From NCBI GenBank assembly GCA_016648135.1, contig JADDOH010000515.1, forward strand, positions 62,001-126,000: a DNA stretch of 64,000 bases. Direction: 5' to 3'. The position numbers were made by a program, and so were the translations under genes. The notes below the pieces were generated by a model. The model saw only the letters and a program-made list of their open reading frames with translations. It was not told the origin of the DNA and searched no databases. Shown in pieces: positions 55,075 through 64,000 of this stretch; within the stretch, counting starts at the first letter, position 1, and every line of letters begins with the position of its first letter. This stretch comes from Agrypnia vestita (lineage: Eukaryota; Arthropoda; Insecta; Trichoptera; Phryganeidae).

Positions 55075-57400
55075 AACGCATTTATGCACAAAAAAATAAA
55101 AATATACTAATTTTCCCAAAAAAATGTAGTTATCAACAATTTGTTCACCTCTGGAGCTCATTTTTAATAGAATAACACACAAAATTGATAAAACACGAAC
55201 ATCAAACAACCCTTCAAATGCTTTCCGTTTTTACCATCCATTATCCAAAATTACAAAATACCTGGCATGTTAATTAATAATACAAAACATGTTATGAACC
55301 ATTTAAAATTATTGAAAAATGATATATAATTACATATAATAATAGTCTTCAAATAAAAACAAATATATGACAGTACTGCCAGAGTAAAATTTATATTAAC
55401 CATAATATTCCAATCAAATTAAAAAGTGGGTTAATTTCAGAATGATGGCATGAACATGTTGTTATTGAAGATAACATGTTCTTCCCATTAGTAACTGATT
55501 TGATTTTTATGAAAAAGAGTAGTAACATGTTCATCCCTGATTTGAACATGTTCTAATTATTTTTAAGTTCTGAATTTCCGATGGAAAGAGCGTACATTAT
55601 TTAGTTTAGAGGGCTATTAACTCATTTTTGACAAAAATGTTAGTTAACAAATTCTTGCCATGGGGTCTTCAAATATCTCCTGTGTCGGTGGTGTACATAG
55701 GTCTACATGTCATAGAAAATATTTAATATCTACCTTATTTACCAAAACTAAAACGTCATATTTTTTGTAATCATCGAATAGACATTTTTACACCAAAATT
55801 ATTAAATTAAACTGTTACAAATGTACGGATTTTTTAATTAAAAAATATTTATTCATTTCTCTCGTATTTTCGGCCAGTGAGTAAAAGAGAGCAGACTATT
55901 GCACGTCACAGTTGAATCTAGTAAGAAAGAGCACGATACCACACATTTCATGTAGGACAGTGACGCGGTTGCTTGGGCTTCGGTGAAAGAGAAATCAATA
56001 TCGAAAGAGTATGGTAGAATCGCGTAACACGTGTTAGACAATGACGGAGTGCAGTCGACCACATCGTTTAATTCAGTTGGTAATGATTCGTCGGCGTGAG
56101 CGCACGCAAATTCGGTAGGCCACGATTTTCTGAGAATTTACTAAAATAATTCGAATATTTGTGTTTATCTCACATAATTGTATAAAGAGACCTTCAAATC
56201 GTCTTATATATATTGAAAATTTATATTTTTTACCACATTAAAAACTATGTCGATTTTTATTCATGTAACACTGTGTTATACCACCGTTCCCGAAGGTATT
56301 TTTTAGCACCGGCTTTTAAGAGACGTGAAACTAGAAATTAATAATCGTTTCAAGGAAATGCACGAAAAATTCACAATTTTCCTCGTAACTTCTTTCGCAT
56401 TTTATGTAGAGAAAGATATCAAATTAAAATTTATTCATTATATTCCATATATTTTAAAAACATATTTATTTCTAAATCGACTTTTTTTAAAAACATAATT
56501 ATTTCTAAATCGACATATTTTAAAAACATAATTATTTCTAAATCGGCAAAAACTGAATTATTTAATCAATTGATAAATTACCAAATCGACGATTTTTTAA
56601 AAATGAAGACAATCGCTCCACTTTGTGGTTTTTATATGACTATACGAACTTATGAAATATTTTTTTTATTTTCAATAATAGGTAGGTACCAGATATCATT
56701 TTTTTATTTTTTTATATATCGATTTTTTAATATACAAAAAATAAAAGATTTATTTTTCTGCGAGATTTTTTAAACACTTAACATGGTTAACTACTTTTTA
56801 AATTCGCTGGATTAAATGTATGGATATTTTTTCAATTTCCATTCATTTAATGCATCTAATAAGAAAAATTCTAATTCAGCTATTTATGTATTTAAGATAC
56901 AAAAATTTGTGCCTTGATTAAATAGCAGACATCAGGAATATTGACTAAGATTTTGATTTTCTTCGCGCGAGGCGACCACACATAACCTCTTCACTGTCTC
57001 TATGTGCATGATTATGGATCTTTATATAGGCAGCGTAGACTTGGTCCGTAATAGAGACAAGCCTAGATTAAAATTAAATAAAAAAAAGAAAATCTGATTC
57101 AGAGCATTTTATTAAAAAGCAAAAGTCAATTTCTTCATTTTATTTAATAACAATTTTGGAAATATACTTATTTTGAAAACGGAATGAGATCAACTATAGG
57201 ATAGGAAGTTACGGATGAACATTCGAAATTTTTATTATTTGGGGATTCTTAAATATAATCTATTTTTTTTTTTGCATTTTATTTTTATTGGCAGTCTGTA
57301 TTACAATTTAGTAGAGTAATATTTAATAAATCCCTGCCAAAATCTATATTTTTCAGGCGATATAAGTCATTTTTAATTTTTGGTACCTGTTTATACTATT
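55075..57400. other. AT-rich spacer, nothing recognised
   Basis: A word, AAACATAATTATTTCTAAATC, is repeated three times near 56455-56545 (period about 46-47). No gene is supported. Confidence 0.4.
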
Positions 57401-57404
57401 AACA

Positions 57405-57875
57405 TAGTGTCACGGGTCGTGGCTACAGGAGGTAAATGAAAACACTGGAAATTAATTAGCGATTTATTTAAAAGTCACTTAAGACGAATCAAATTAAAAC
57501 ACTATTCTTGAAATTACACTATTTCGCAATTCGTCACTCTATTATAAAATCGTTATTATCGCTGAGTAACACTTATTTAACACTCGTTAGAACATTCCAT
57601 CCAATTCTCGCACATAGAAGACGCACTTATTTATTTCTTCACTATCGGTTAGTCCTCGCTCCGACTGACCATACCAGCCATCGTCCGCGGCTCACTTTGC
57701 AACGATTGAAATTTCGCAATAAACTCGCTCCCCGCGGCCTAGACCCGCTATTTATACGCAAGCTTCCTAGATTATTCCAGTATATTTAAAATAAGACTCT
57801 TGTCGCTTCTAGGCTACTCCAAGCGTCTCCGAATGTTATTAATAACCCTAGAGTACTTTCTATAACATCGTTGCC
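57405..57875 (-). mobile_element. LTR-like element, best copy
   Basis: On the minus strand: AACATTCGGAGACGCTTGGA, CTGGAATAATCTAGGAAGC, a GCGTATAAATAGCGG promoter-like TATA, a GC-rich leader, GGATGGAATGTTCTAACG, AATAGTGTTTTAATTTGATT, TTCCAGTGTTTTCATTTACC and the end CCACGACCCGTGACA. The U3-TATA-R-U5-like order, recurrence at 17.1, 19.5, 23.4, 24.1 and 41.2 kb, and the CA end suggest solo LTRs or a TRIM family. No internal protein was found. Confidence 0.65.
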
Positions 57876-57924
57876 TTAACGATAACATGTACCTTAATGA
57901 ATAATGATAATGTACCTTAATAAA

Positions 57925-58100
57925 TAATATCGAAGCCTGTAGTACCTTCTAAGATAGCCAGTTACCTATCTTAGAAGGTACTATATATAGGCTTCGATGT
58001 TTTTATCGTCATTGACATATTACGAGAGATTCTGAACGTAATCTTTTTTTACCATTTCAAAGTTTTGTATTATTCTCATTTGCAATAACTTAGTATACAT
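57925..58100. repeat. hairpin repeat, left copy
   Basis: GTACCTTCTAAGATAGCC and GGTTACCTATCTTAGAAGGTAC-like arms form a hairpin at 57944-57988 within CGAAGCC...GGCTTCG. Related sequence, with a CTTCCAAGACAGC/GCTGTCTTGGAAG hairpin, occurs at 58825-58980, so the LINE copies between may have inserted into one such element. Confidence 0.55.
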
Positions 58101-58102
58101 CA

Positions 58103-58625
58103 TCATCATCATTCTTGGCACTACAACCCTTGGTGGGTCTTGGCCTCCTCAATAATTTTCCTCCACTCATCTCGGTCTAGTGCCAGCTCTCAGCAGTTTC
58201 GAAGCTCTAAGGCAGAGATATCTTTGAGGACGTTGTCACTCCATCTTAGTTTTGGCCTTCCTAAGCTCCTTCGCCCTATTGGCCTTGAGTTCAGCAAGGA
58301 CTTTGGTGCCTGATGTTCGGACATTTTCTCCACATGACCCAGCCACCGAAGTCTTCCCAGTTTCATAAATTTTGTGACGTTTGGCTCCTTAAACAGTGTA
58401 TAGAGCTCATTGTTGTAACGTCTGCGCCAAAGTCCATTTTCTAGAAACGGTCCGAAGATACGCCTCAAAATTTTCCTTCCAAAAACGTCCATGCTCGCTT
58501 ATTCCTCTTAGTTAGTACCCACGTCTCAGCTGCATACGTGAGCACTAGCCTAATAAGCGTTTTGTACACTAATATCTTGGTGTTTCTGGACAGCAGTCTG
58601 GATTTTATCTGCTTTTGTAGGCGGA
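58103..58625 (-). mobile_element. RTE-like LINE 3' fragment
   Basis: A minus-strand frame reads DVFGRKILRRIFGPFLENGL, RLRWLGHVEKMSEHQAPKSL, GRRSLGRPKLRWSDNVLKDI and then a stop. The element-strand tail is a GATGATGATGATG run (58103-58112), typical of RTE elements that end in short tandem repeats. It is 5'-truncated at about 58625, where another LINE fragment on the plus strand begins. Confidence 0.85.
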
Positions 58626-58634
58626 AAAAACAAA

Positions 58635-58815
58635 TGAATACACCGTAATGAAGGCAGCATTCGTAGAGGCCGCCCGAGATTAAGCTACGTAGACCAGATT
58701 ATCGGAGATGTGCGCTGTACCACCTACCAAGAGATGAAGAGGCTGGCAGGTGACAGAGGGGAGTGGAGAGGGCGACTGCTTGTTGCAGACCAATCCTAGG
58801 ATTGCGACCCAAAAA
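58635..58815 (+). mobile_element. LINE C-terminal end, different family
   Basis: The plus strand gives RGRPRLSYVDQIIGDVRCTT and then YQEMKRLAGDRGEWRGRLL and a stop, followed by an A-rich AAAAAAAA. This 'GRPxxxYxDQ ... M DR W R' ending is common in insect LINEs and is not from the RTE family next door. Confidence 0.7.
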
Positions 58816-58824
58816 AAACCATAA

Positions 58825-58980
58825 TGAATAACATCGAAGCCTATAGTACCTTCCAAGACAGCATGCAGGCTGTCTTGGAAGATACTAAAGTATTGTATTA
58901 TCACAATATTAATCAATACAGTATCATTACAATAGTATTGTTTTATTCTCATTCGCAATAACGGTAACTTGGTATAAAAA
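58825..58980. repeat. hairpin repeat, right copy
   Basis: Contains the CTTCCAAGACAGC/GCTGTCTTGGAAG hairpin (58851-58882) and TTTTATTCTCATTCGCAATA, matching 57.93-58.09 kb. Confidence 0.55.
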
Positions 58981-58984
58981 AATA

Positions 58985-59490
58985 ATAAATTAGTAGAGGA
59001 CAGTTGGCGCCGCGCTCGACTGTAGCTCGTACCGCGCCGCTGTGGTGTCTACGATAAAAGGTCTGATTGGTTTGCGAGAGAAAAAATAGTCAGAGAGAGA
59101 GGATGAAAGAGGAAAAATCGCCCCGTAAAATGGGAACACTTTGTAGTTACGTTTCTCATTAAACCATTTGAATCCCACTGCCGCTTCTAAATGTTTTCTC
59201 TCCTCGGCTCCTCCCCGGCCGCCCCTTTCATCGCGCTCTTCGTATATTCATTTTCATTTTTATATATTCATTTTTAATAAAGAAAATCCGCCATCGTGAG
59301 CCGTAACGATGTTTCGATGGGGGAGGGAGCGGATTCTCCGCGTGATTCACGATAATAGTGACTTTATCGTGATTACTAAGGCTAATAGTGACGTAATCGT
59401 GATCTTAAGGCGATCGTCAATGTGCGAGTGAAATTAAGCAATTTTTTTCACGGCTTTTCTAGCGTTTTGTATTCCATTTTTAAATTAAAG
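58985..59490. promoter_or_regulatory. unique GC-balanced block
   Basis: There is no match elsewhere in the window. At 59353-59411 a unit of about 30 bp, AATAGTGAC(T/G)T(T/A)ATCGTGAT, occurs twice in tandem. Polypyrimidine and GAGAGAGAGA words are present at 59080-59100 and 59185-59220. A regulatory role is possible but only inferred. Confidence 0.3.
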
Positions 59491-59492
59491 GG

Positions 59493-60228
59493 TCATCATC
59501 ATCATCATTCTTGGCACTACAGCCCTTGGTGGGTCTTGGCCTCCTCAATTATTTTCCTCCACTCATCTCGGACTAGTGCCAGCTCTCTCCAGTTCCGAAG
59601 CTCTAAGGCAGAGATATCTTTGAGGACGTTGTCACTTCATCTTAATTTAGGCCTTCCTAAGCTACTTCGCCCTATTGGCCTTGAGTTCAGCTGGGACTTT
59701 GGTGCTTGATGCTCGGACATTCTCTCCACATGACCCAGCCACCGAAGTCTTCTCAGTTTTATAAATTTTGTGACGTTTGGCTTCTTAAATAGAGTATAGA
59801 GCTCATTGTTGTAACGTCTGCGCCGAATTCCATTTTCTAGAACCGGTCCGAAGATACGCCTCAAAATTTTCCTTTCAAAAACGTCCAGTGCTCGCTCATT
59901 CCTCTTAGTTAGTACCCACGTCTCAGCTGCGTACGTGAGCACTGGCCTAATAAGCGTTTTGTACACTAATATCTTGGTGTTTCTGGACAGCAGTCTGGAT
60001 TTTATCTGCTTTTCCAGGCGGAAAAAACAGCGATTTGCGCTCACTATGCGCTTCTGGATCTCCTCTGTAGTATTATTGTTGCTTGTTATCAGGGATCCTA
60101 GGTATGTAAATCTTGGTACCGTTTCAAAATTTTGACTTCCACACGAGAGAGTTGGGATTTGTTGGGTGCATTCAACGGCCATGTATTTGGTCTTCTGCTG
60201 GCTTACTATGAGTTTTTTTGTCTAGAGT
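59493..60228 (-). mobile_element. RTE-like LINE 3' fragment, longer copy
   Basis: A minus-strand frame of about 181 codons (60182-59637) reads RFTYLGSLITSNNNTTEEIQ, TLIRPVLTYAAETWVLTK, KILRRIFGPVLENGIRRR and RLRWLGHVERM, with a frameshift before the terminal block. The element-strand tail is a GATGATGATGATG run at 59493-59506. Upstream it begins KKLIVSQQKTKYM, just after the RT core. It shares most of its sequence with 58.1-58.6 kb. Confidence 0.9.
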
Positions 60229-60233
60229 ATAGT

Positions 60234-60530
60234 CAGGGTTGGCAGTGATCTGTCCGATCCCTTTGAAGCGCTCCACGGGGTGAGACAAGGAGATGGATTG
60301 GCCTGCCTCTATTCAACATAGCCTTAAAACCTTCAGCATAAAAGTTATTCGTGACTCAGGAATTGAGATAAGAGCAACGATATTTGACAACTCTGTGCAA
60401 CTATTAGCTTACGCTGATGATATCGACATAATTGCGAAAACTCCCGATGCTTTATGTAATGCCTTCATAAATCTTGAAAGTTCTGCCAAATTAAAGGGTA
60501 TTATGTTAAAATTTATTTATTAGATTCCAT
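60234..60530 (+). mobile_element. inverted reverse-transcriptase core of the RTE-like element
   Basis: The plus strand encodes HGVRQGDGLAC, one single-base deletion, then LFNIALKTFSIKVIRDSGIE, the catalytic YADDID box and a final AKLKGIMLK. This is the RT segment that should precede the neighbouring minus-strand fragment, but it is inverted relative to it. Its last residues overlap the first residues of that fragment in family order. This fits a 5' inversion by twin priming during target-primed reverse transcription. Confidence 0.85.
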
Positions 60531-60569
60531 ATATTTTAAATACACAACACGATCCAAATTATTTAATGA

Positions 60570-60735
60570 GTAGTGTGTTGGTATAGTGGTCCCGCCTAGT
60601 GATCTGGTAGTCGGTGGTTTAGGCCTCATTCCAAGTGAGTCCTATCTTCGTAGCACAAGCGTTTAGCTTTGTTTGAAAATAGTAAGAATATTAATAAGAC
60701 GCGTATTTCATGCTCGCAATTCTGTTTAAAAAAAT
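60570..60735 (+). mobile_element. tRNA-derived SINE, copy 2 (diverged)
   Basis: The body AGTCCTATCTTCGTAGCACA, TTTGAAAATAGTAAGAATAT and GACGCGTATTTCATGCTCGC match copy 1. The head has an A box TGGTATAGTGG and a decayed B box (GGTTTAGGCC), so the head may derive from a different tRNA-like module or be mutated. Confidence 0.7.
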
Positions 60736-60739
60736 CATG

Positions 60740-61785
60740 AGTTATCAAACCAACGATGTTTTTTAAAACATAAATATTGTAAAAAAACTGACACATTTGA
60801 CTACGTTTTAATTTTATATTATACGTAATTATTTTAATACGTTAAAAATTATCGTTTACTTTGTAATAGGGTAATATTGAAAAAAAGGCGTGTCAAAAGT
60901 AACAAGTTACATAAACGTCCATAGTTTGGTAATTTATTAATTGATTAAATGATTTATTTTGTGTCATTTGGGGAAGATAGATGTATTTAAAATAAATGGA
61001 TCCCGAGGAAAAAATTTTAATTTTTAATTTTTCATAAAAATATGTCATACAAAACGCAAGAGAAGATAATATATGAGAAAAAAAAATTGCTCACATTACC
61101 ATCGCCTTAATGCTGAACCAAATATAGGAACCTTTTTAAAATATCATACCTATCGGCAAATAAAAAAATATTTACAAGCGATTTAAAAAATCGCTAAAGC
61201 TCCAAGCAGTATCGTCTTACAAAAAGCGCATTTAAAATACAGAGGCTAAAATAAAATAAATCCTTACAATACTCTTAAAAACACTACAGATTCCACCGTA
61301 TACAGATTAGACAACCTTTTATGTATAGATAAAATTCCATTTTTTCTTCTAAACCATCTTCCCTGCTGATCTATTTCAGCATCCCTTAAATAATAAACAC
61401 TTATCGCCTTTAAGAGAGAGAAAAGGGATTATGCATTATCTCAGAGTTCTCGGTAGCACCATGTCCAGGAGTTCCAGCTTCGTGGAAGTGATGTGTGATG
61501 TTAATAGATGGCATTACAGCTTCCAGTGGTTCTCAACTTGTCAAACTGTCAAATATCACAGTTGTTTCAACTTGTGCCACGATAACTAAGTGATCTACGT
61601 ACTTTATTTATATATGGTTTTTGTGTTTATTTTGTAGAACTCCGTGTTTATTTTTAATAAAATTTAATTAAATTTCAATAAATATTATTATTAATTCCCG
61701 CGGGTTGGGTGTTATTTTAAATGTGACAGCTGTTTCAAACAGTGGATATACCACGTATAATCGATTTATTTATATTTATAAGGTT
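60740..61785. other. spacer, nothing recognised
   Basis: No supported gene or repeat. A GC-balanced block at 61430-61600 is unique in the window. Confidence 0.4.
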
Positions 61786-61789
61786 TAAA

Positions 61790-62255
61790 TTACCACTTCC
61801 CCTATTGATAGATATTTTCGGTGATGAAAGAAATCCGTTCTTTAGGAAATGGGATTTGGTAACAGCAGAAGAATGTCTTCCCTCGCGCATGTTTAAGATA
61901 CATTTATACCGCAGTCAAGGTATTTATTTTTGCATAATTAACGTTGTTTTTTTTAATTAAATTAATTTCCAAACCAAATATCTTACGTGAAAACGACTTC
62001 TTGTAATAGAGCGCGACTCATTTACAAAGACATTAATTATACTTTTAAAGAGTATGTTGCTTGAAGTTTTCTTAATTGATTCAGTATTTAAAAACTCGTA
62101 GTGATTTTTTTAATTGTATAATAATTATATAAAAATAATTATGTTTTTAATAAACGTACTTGTATGTAATAGGAACCAGCCGTGCCACCAGGATGGGTAC
62201 CAAGAAATTTTCATTAGTTCACGTCTATGTATATATTTAGGTGGGCTGTGAAAAA
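61790..62255. repeat. dispersed repeat, copy 2 (pair with 32.3 kb)
   Basis: Same block order as 32340-32895: TTCCCTCGCGCATGTTTAAG, ATTTTTGCATAATTAA, TTAAAAACTCGTAGTGATTT, AACCAGCCGTGCCACCAGG and TTCACGTCTATGTATATATT. Similarity is spread over the length. Confidence 0.65.
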
Positions 62256-62407
62256 ATCTCAAAATAACAATAATATTATTTAATATCAAAGGATTTTGGG
62301 CGATTATGCAAGTATTTTTATTTTTTTATCTTTTAACTTTTATATTTTCATCAGGTTCTCAATGATTCTAATAGTCTTAGTCCTAGATAGTCTTATCGAT
62401 AGTAGTG

Positions 62408-62546
62408 CCGGTTGTTTGATCGGCTATGATAAATAGTTGTGTAAAAAGCGTAGATATTTACGAAAACCAGTTGTTTGATTGGTAGAAAACGCAAAATCTA
62501 TGCTTATTTCTTACTATTACTCTAACCACTGATCAAACAACCAGCC
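62408..62546. mobile_element. small MITE with GGTTGTTTGATC ends
   Basis: Ends CCGGTTGTTTGATC and GATCAAACAACCAG are inverted. A third copy of the word (CCAGTTGTTTGATTGG) lies inside at about 62468. The length of about 140 bp and the absence of coding fit a MITE or its internal duplicate. Confidence 0.6.
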
Positions 62547-62726
62547 TTTAGTGTGTCATTGTAAAAACATTTTATGAGCATTAGGGGAATAACATGCTAT
62601 AGAATACACTTTTTTGAGATTCATAAATTATAAACACTGCAAAACACTAAAAAGTTATGTTATGTACTAACAATCTTCTGTGTATAGTTTTCTGGGATAT
62701 TCTGCCGTGTGTATGTGACCTCTCTG

Positions 62727-62767
62727 ACCAACGTTTCGGATCCCATTGCAGGGTCCATCATCAGGGC
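62727..62767 (-). ncRNA. complete hammerhead ribozyme motif
   Basis: On the minus strand: GCC, CTGATGA, helix II GGACCC/GGGATCC (one bulged A), GAAAC, the self-complementary ACGT, a GTT cleavage triplet and GGT pairing with GCC through two Watson-Crick pairs and one G-T. The core is complete. Confidence 0.75.
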
Positions 62768-62779
62768 TGATGTGGATGA

Positions 62780-62815
62780 TGATGATGGACCCTGTAATGG
62801 GATCCTAAACGTTGG
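62780..62815 (+). ncRNA. broken hammerhead core
   Basis: The mirrored copy reads GATGATGATGGACC without the CTG of the first box, and TAAAC replaces GAAAC. The ACGTT cleavage region remains. Confidence 0.55.
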
Positions 62816-62954
62816 CCAGAGAGGTCACATACACACGGCAGAATATCCCAGAAAACTATACACAGAGGATTCTGAACGGCCGTGAAATCCTAAGGACATT
62901 TTTAATGTACTAACAAGTTATTCAAATGTAAATAACTACACAAGTATAGTTCAC

Positions 62955-63326
62955 TTGGTTTCCAAGGTCAACGAAATCTACGACAAAAGCGACTATTGCA
63001 AATTCGACTATTGCACGATATCACACCACCGTTTGTTTAAATTCGAATTTAAACAGAGCAAGAAGAATATATCATTGCTGTTTACTCACACAATGTACCG
63101 GTTAAACTGTCAAGTACCTAATTATCCGCCAGATATATTTCACCAAAAGATTTTCAAATATTCAGCTGCTAATGGGGTACCTACGGCGATTCTCTTTATT
63201 TGTGGGATATCGTTAACGAAGGTTTGTAGTATAAAAGGCATTACTAACTTTATCCGTCGAGTAAGGCTTTCAGAAAGCCTTCCGAACTTTGTTAGAGATG
63301 GTGAAACTGCCTTTCAACGTTTATAA
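62955..63326 (+). other. 123-codon open frame, unrecognised
   Basis: An uninterrupted frame, long for this AT-rich DNA, encodes a basic peptide ending RLSESLPNFVRDGETAFQRL. It has no known motif, no ATG at its first codon in the sequence (it opens with GTT or TTG codons) and no clear splice sites. It may be chance or a relic of an exon or transposon. Confidence 0.2.
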
Positions 63327-63594
63327 TATTCGCTGAAAACTTGAAATATTGATTGAAGAAATATCTATAGAAGAAAAAATCATATCAGGGATGTGAAATA
63401 ACGTAACGTTTTTAGCCTATTTACTAAAATTTACGTGGTTTTTATTATTTTTTTCTTGTTCGTTATTTTATTCTTGTTCTTCTTATTTCTCTTTTGTTAG
63501 ATCTGTCCAGCTGTCCCAGAAAATTATGTTTATAATAAATAATTTAAAGTAAATAATAAGTAAATAATGATATATTATATAAACATATTATGAA

Positions 63595-63775
63595 CATCTT
63601 GTTCGTCTTGTGGTTAGGACTCTCGCCTCGTGATCCAAAGGTTGCAGGTTCGAACCTCACTCCAGACCAGCAAATTAGTCCTATTTTCATAGCACATGCG
63701 TTCGGCTTAGTTTGAAAATAGTAAGAATATTGTTGTGACACGTATTCGGTGTTCGCATTTCTATTTGTTTTTAAA
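63595..63775 (+). mobile_element. tRNA-derived SINE, copy 3
   Basis: The head has an A-box-like TGTGGTTAGGACTC and the B box GGTTCGAACC (63648-63657). The body TTAGTCCTATTTTCATAGCA and TTTGAAAATAGTAAGAATAT closely follows copy 1. The 3' end is A-rich (TTTTTAAAAAATAAAATAAA). Confidence 0.85.
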
Positions 63776-64000
63776 AAATAAAATAAAATAGAGTAATTAA
63801 TTTATAATGTGTAAATAGAGAACCATTTTTTGATTTCTGAAAGAAAATACAATTAACCATGGCGTGCAGTGAGAACAAGAAGCGTGACTTTTCCTAAGCA
63901 TATACTTTGAAAATAAACCGAAATAAGAGATACGTCTCGTAATATTTATTCCCTTCAGATTTTAATATTTCACAATATTTTGCCAGATAAATATTTACTT

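Larger units (their letters stand above)
62670..62900. mobile_element. palindromic hammerhead element (family 2), copy 3
   Basis: Inverted arms (TATAGTTTTCTGGGATATTC and TCTGCCGTGTGTATGTGACC; mirrored GGTCACATACACACGGCAGA and GAATATCCCAGAAAACTATA) meet at GATGTGGATGATGATG. It is the most complete palindrome of family 2. Confidence 0.85.

Noticed and set aside
20430..60530. A host gene made of the RT-like frames
   Set aside because: All match the C-terminal part of LINE polyproteins, are 5'-truncated, and several end in simple-repeat tails.
1..64000. Endogenous virus sequences
   Set aside because: I looked for capsid, envelope and RNA-polymerase-like motifs in the open frames and found none.

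Overview
The window reads as gene-poor nuclear DNA of an arthropod, most likely an insect. The base composition is strongly AT-rich, operons and bacterial signals are absent, and intron-type splice signals are present. Most of what can be recognised is decayed transposable-element sequence: LINE tails, a cecropia-like mariner, Penelope-like fragments, MITEs and tRNA-derived SINEs. The order cannot be settled by eye. Scattered GTAGGTA-type words fit Lepidoptera or a repeat-rich beetle.

Host genes. Only one host protein-coding segment is convincing: a 223-codon first exon on the minus strand (35604 down to 34934). It carries an eh1/TN repression motif (FSISSIL) and ends at a clean CAG|GTAA donor. 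It probably begins an NK-like homeobox regulator whose homeodomain exon lies outside the window. The 2 kb upstream of it is repeat-poor and ends in a CpG-rich island (37.6-37.8 kb). A second candidate is an 84-nt plus-strand cassette exon at 30782-30865, with strong acceptor and donor signals but unknown product.

Mobile DNA by region. 1-2.6 kb: nested LINE 3' ends, then a MITE. 5.3-5.7 kb: a palindromic hammerhead element. 6435-7721: an almost intact mariner with TA duplications and three 1-nt frameshifts. 9.1-9.8 kb: a seven-copy 90-bp minisatellite. 11-15 kb: L2/CR1-like and other LINE tails and a four-copy tandem repeat. 16.5-18.7 kb: a cluster of foldback elements with an LTR-like insert. 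19-24.6 kb: LTR-like segments with heat-shock-element-like motifs, LINE tails and hammerhead remnants. 27-30 kb: a second mariner remnant and LINE tails. 31-33 kb: a SINE and the best hammerhead palindrome. 40-46.6 kb: a concentration of hammerhead elements, one next to a Penelope-type C-terminal coding end, and a GCATGC-rich foldback transposon. 53-60.5 kb: LINE and RTE copies, including an apparent twin-priming inversion. 60.5-64 kb: SINEs, a small MITE and another hammerhead palindrome.

The most striking system is a set of ten loci carrying hammerhead-ribozyme cores (CTGANGA ... GAAAC). Helix III is a short self-complementary word that differs between families (ACATGT, ACGT, ACCGGT, ACGCGT). 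Most are arranged as inverted pairs. At least four retain a full core, a cleavage triplet and a paired helix I by eye. This matches what is known of Penelope-like retroelements, but the density and diversity in one 64-kb stretch are remarkable.
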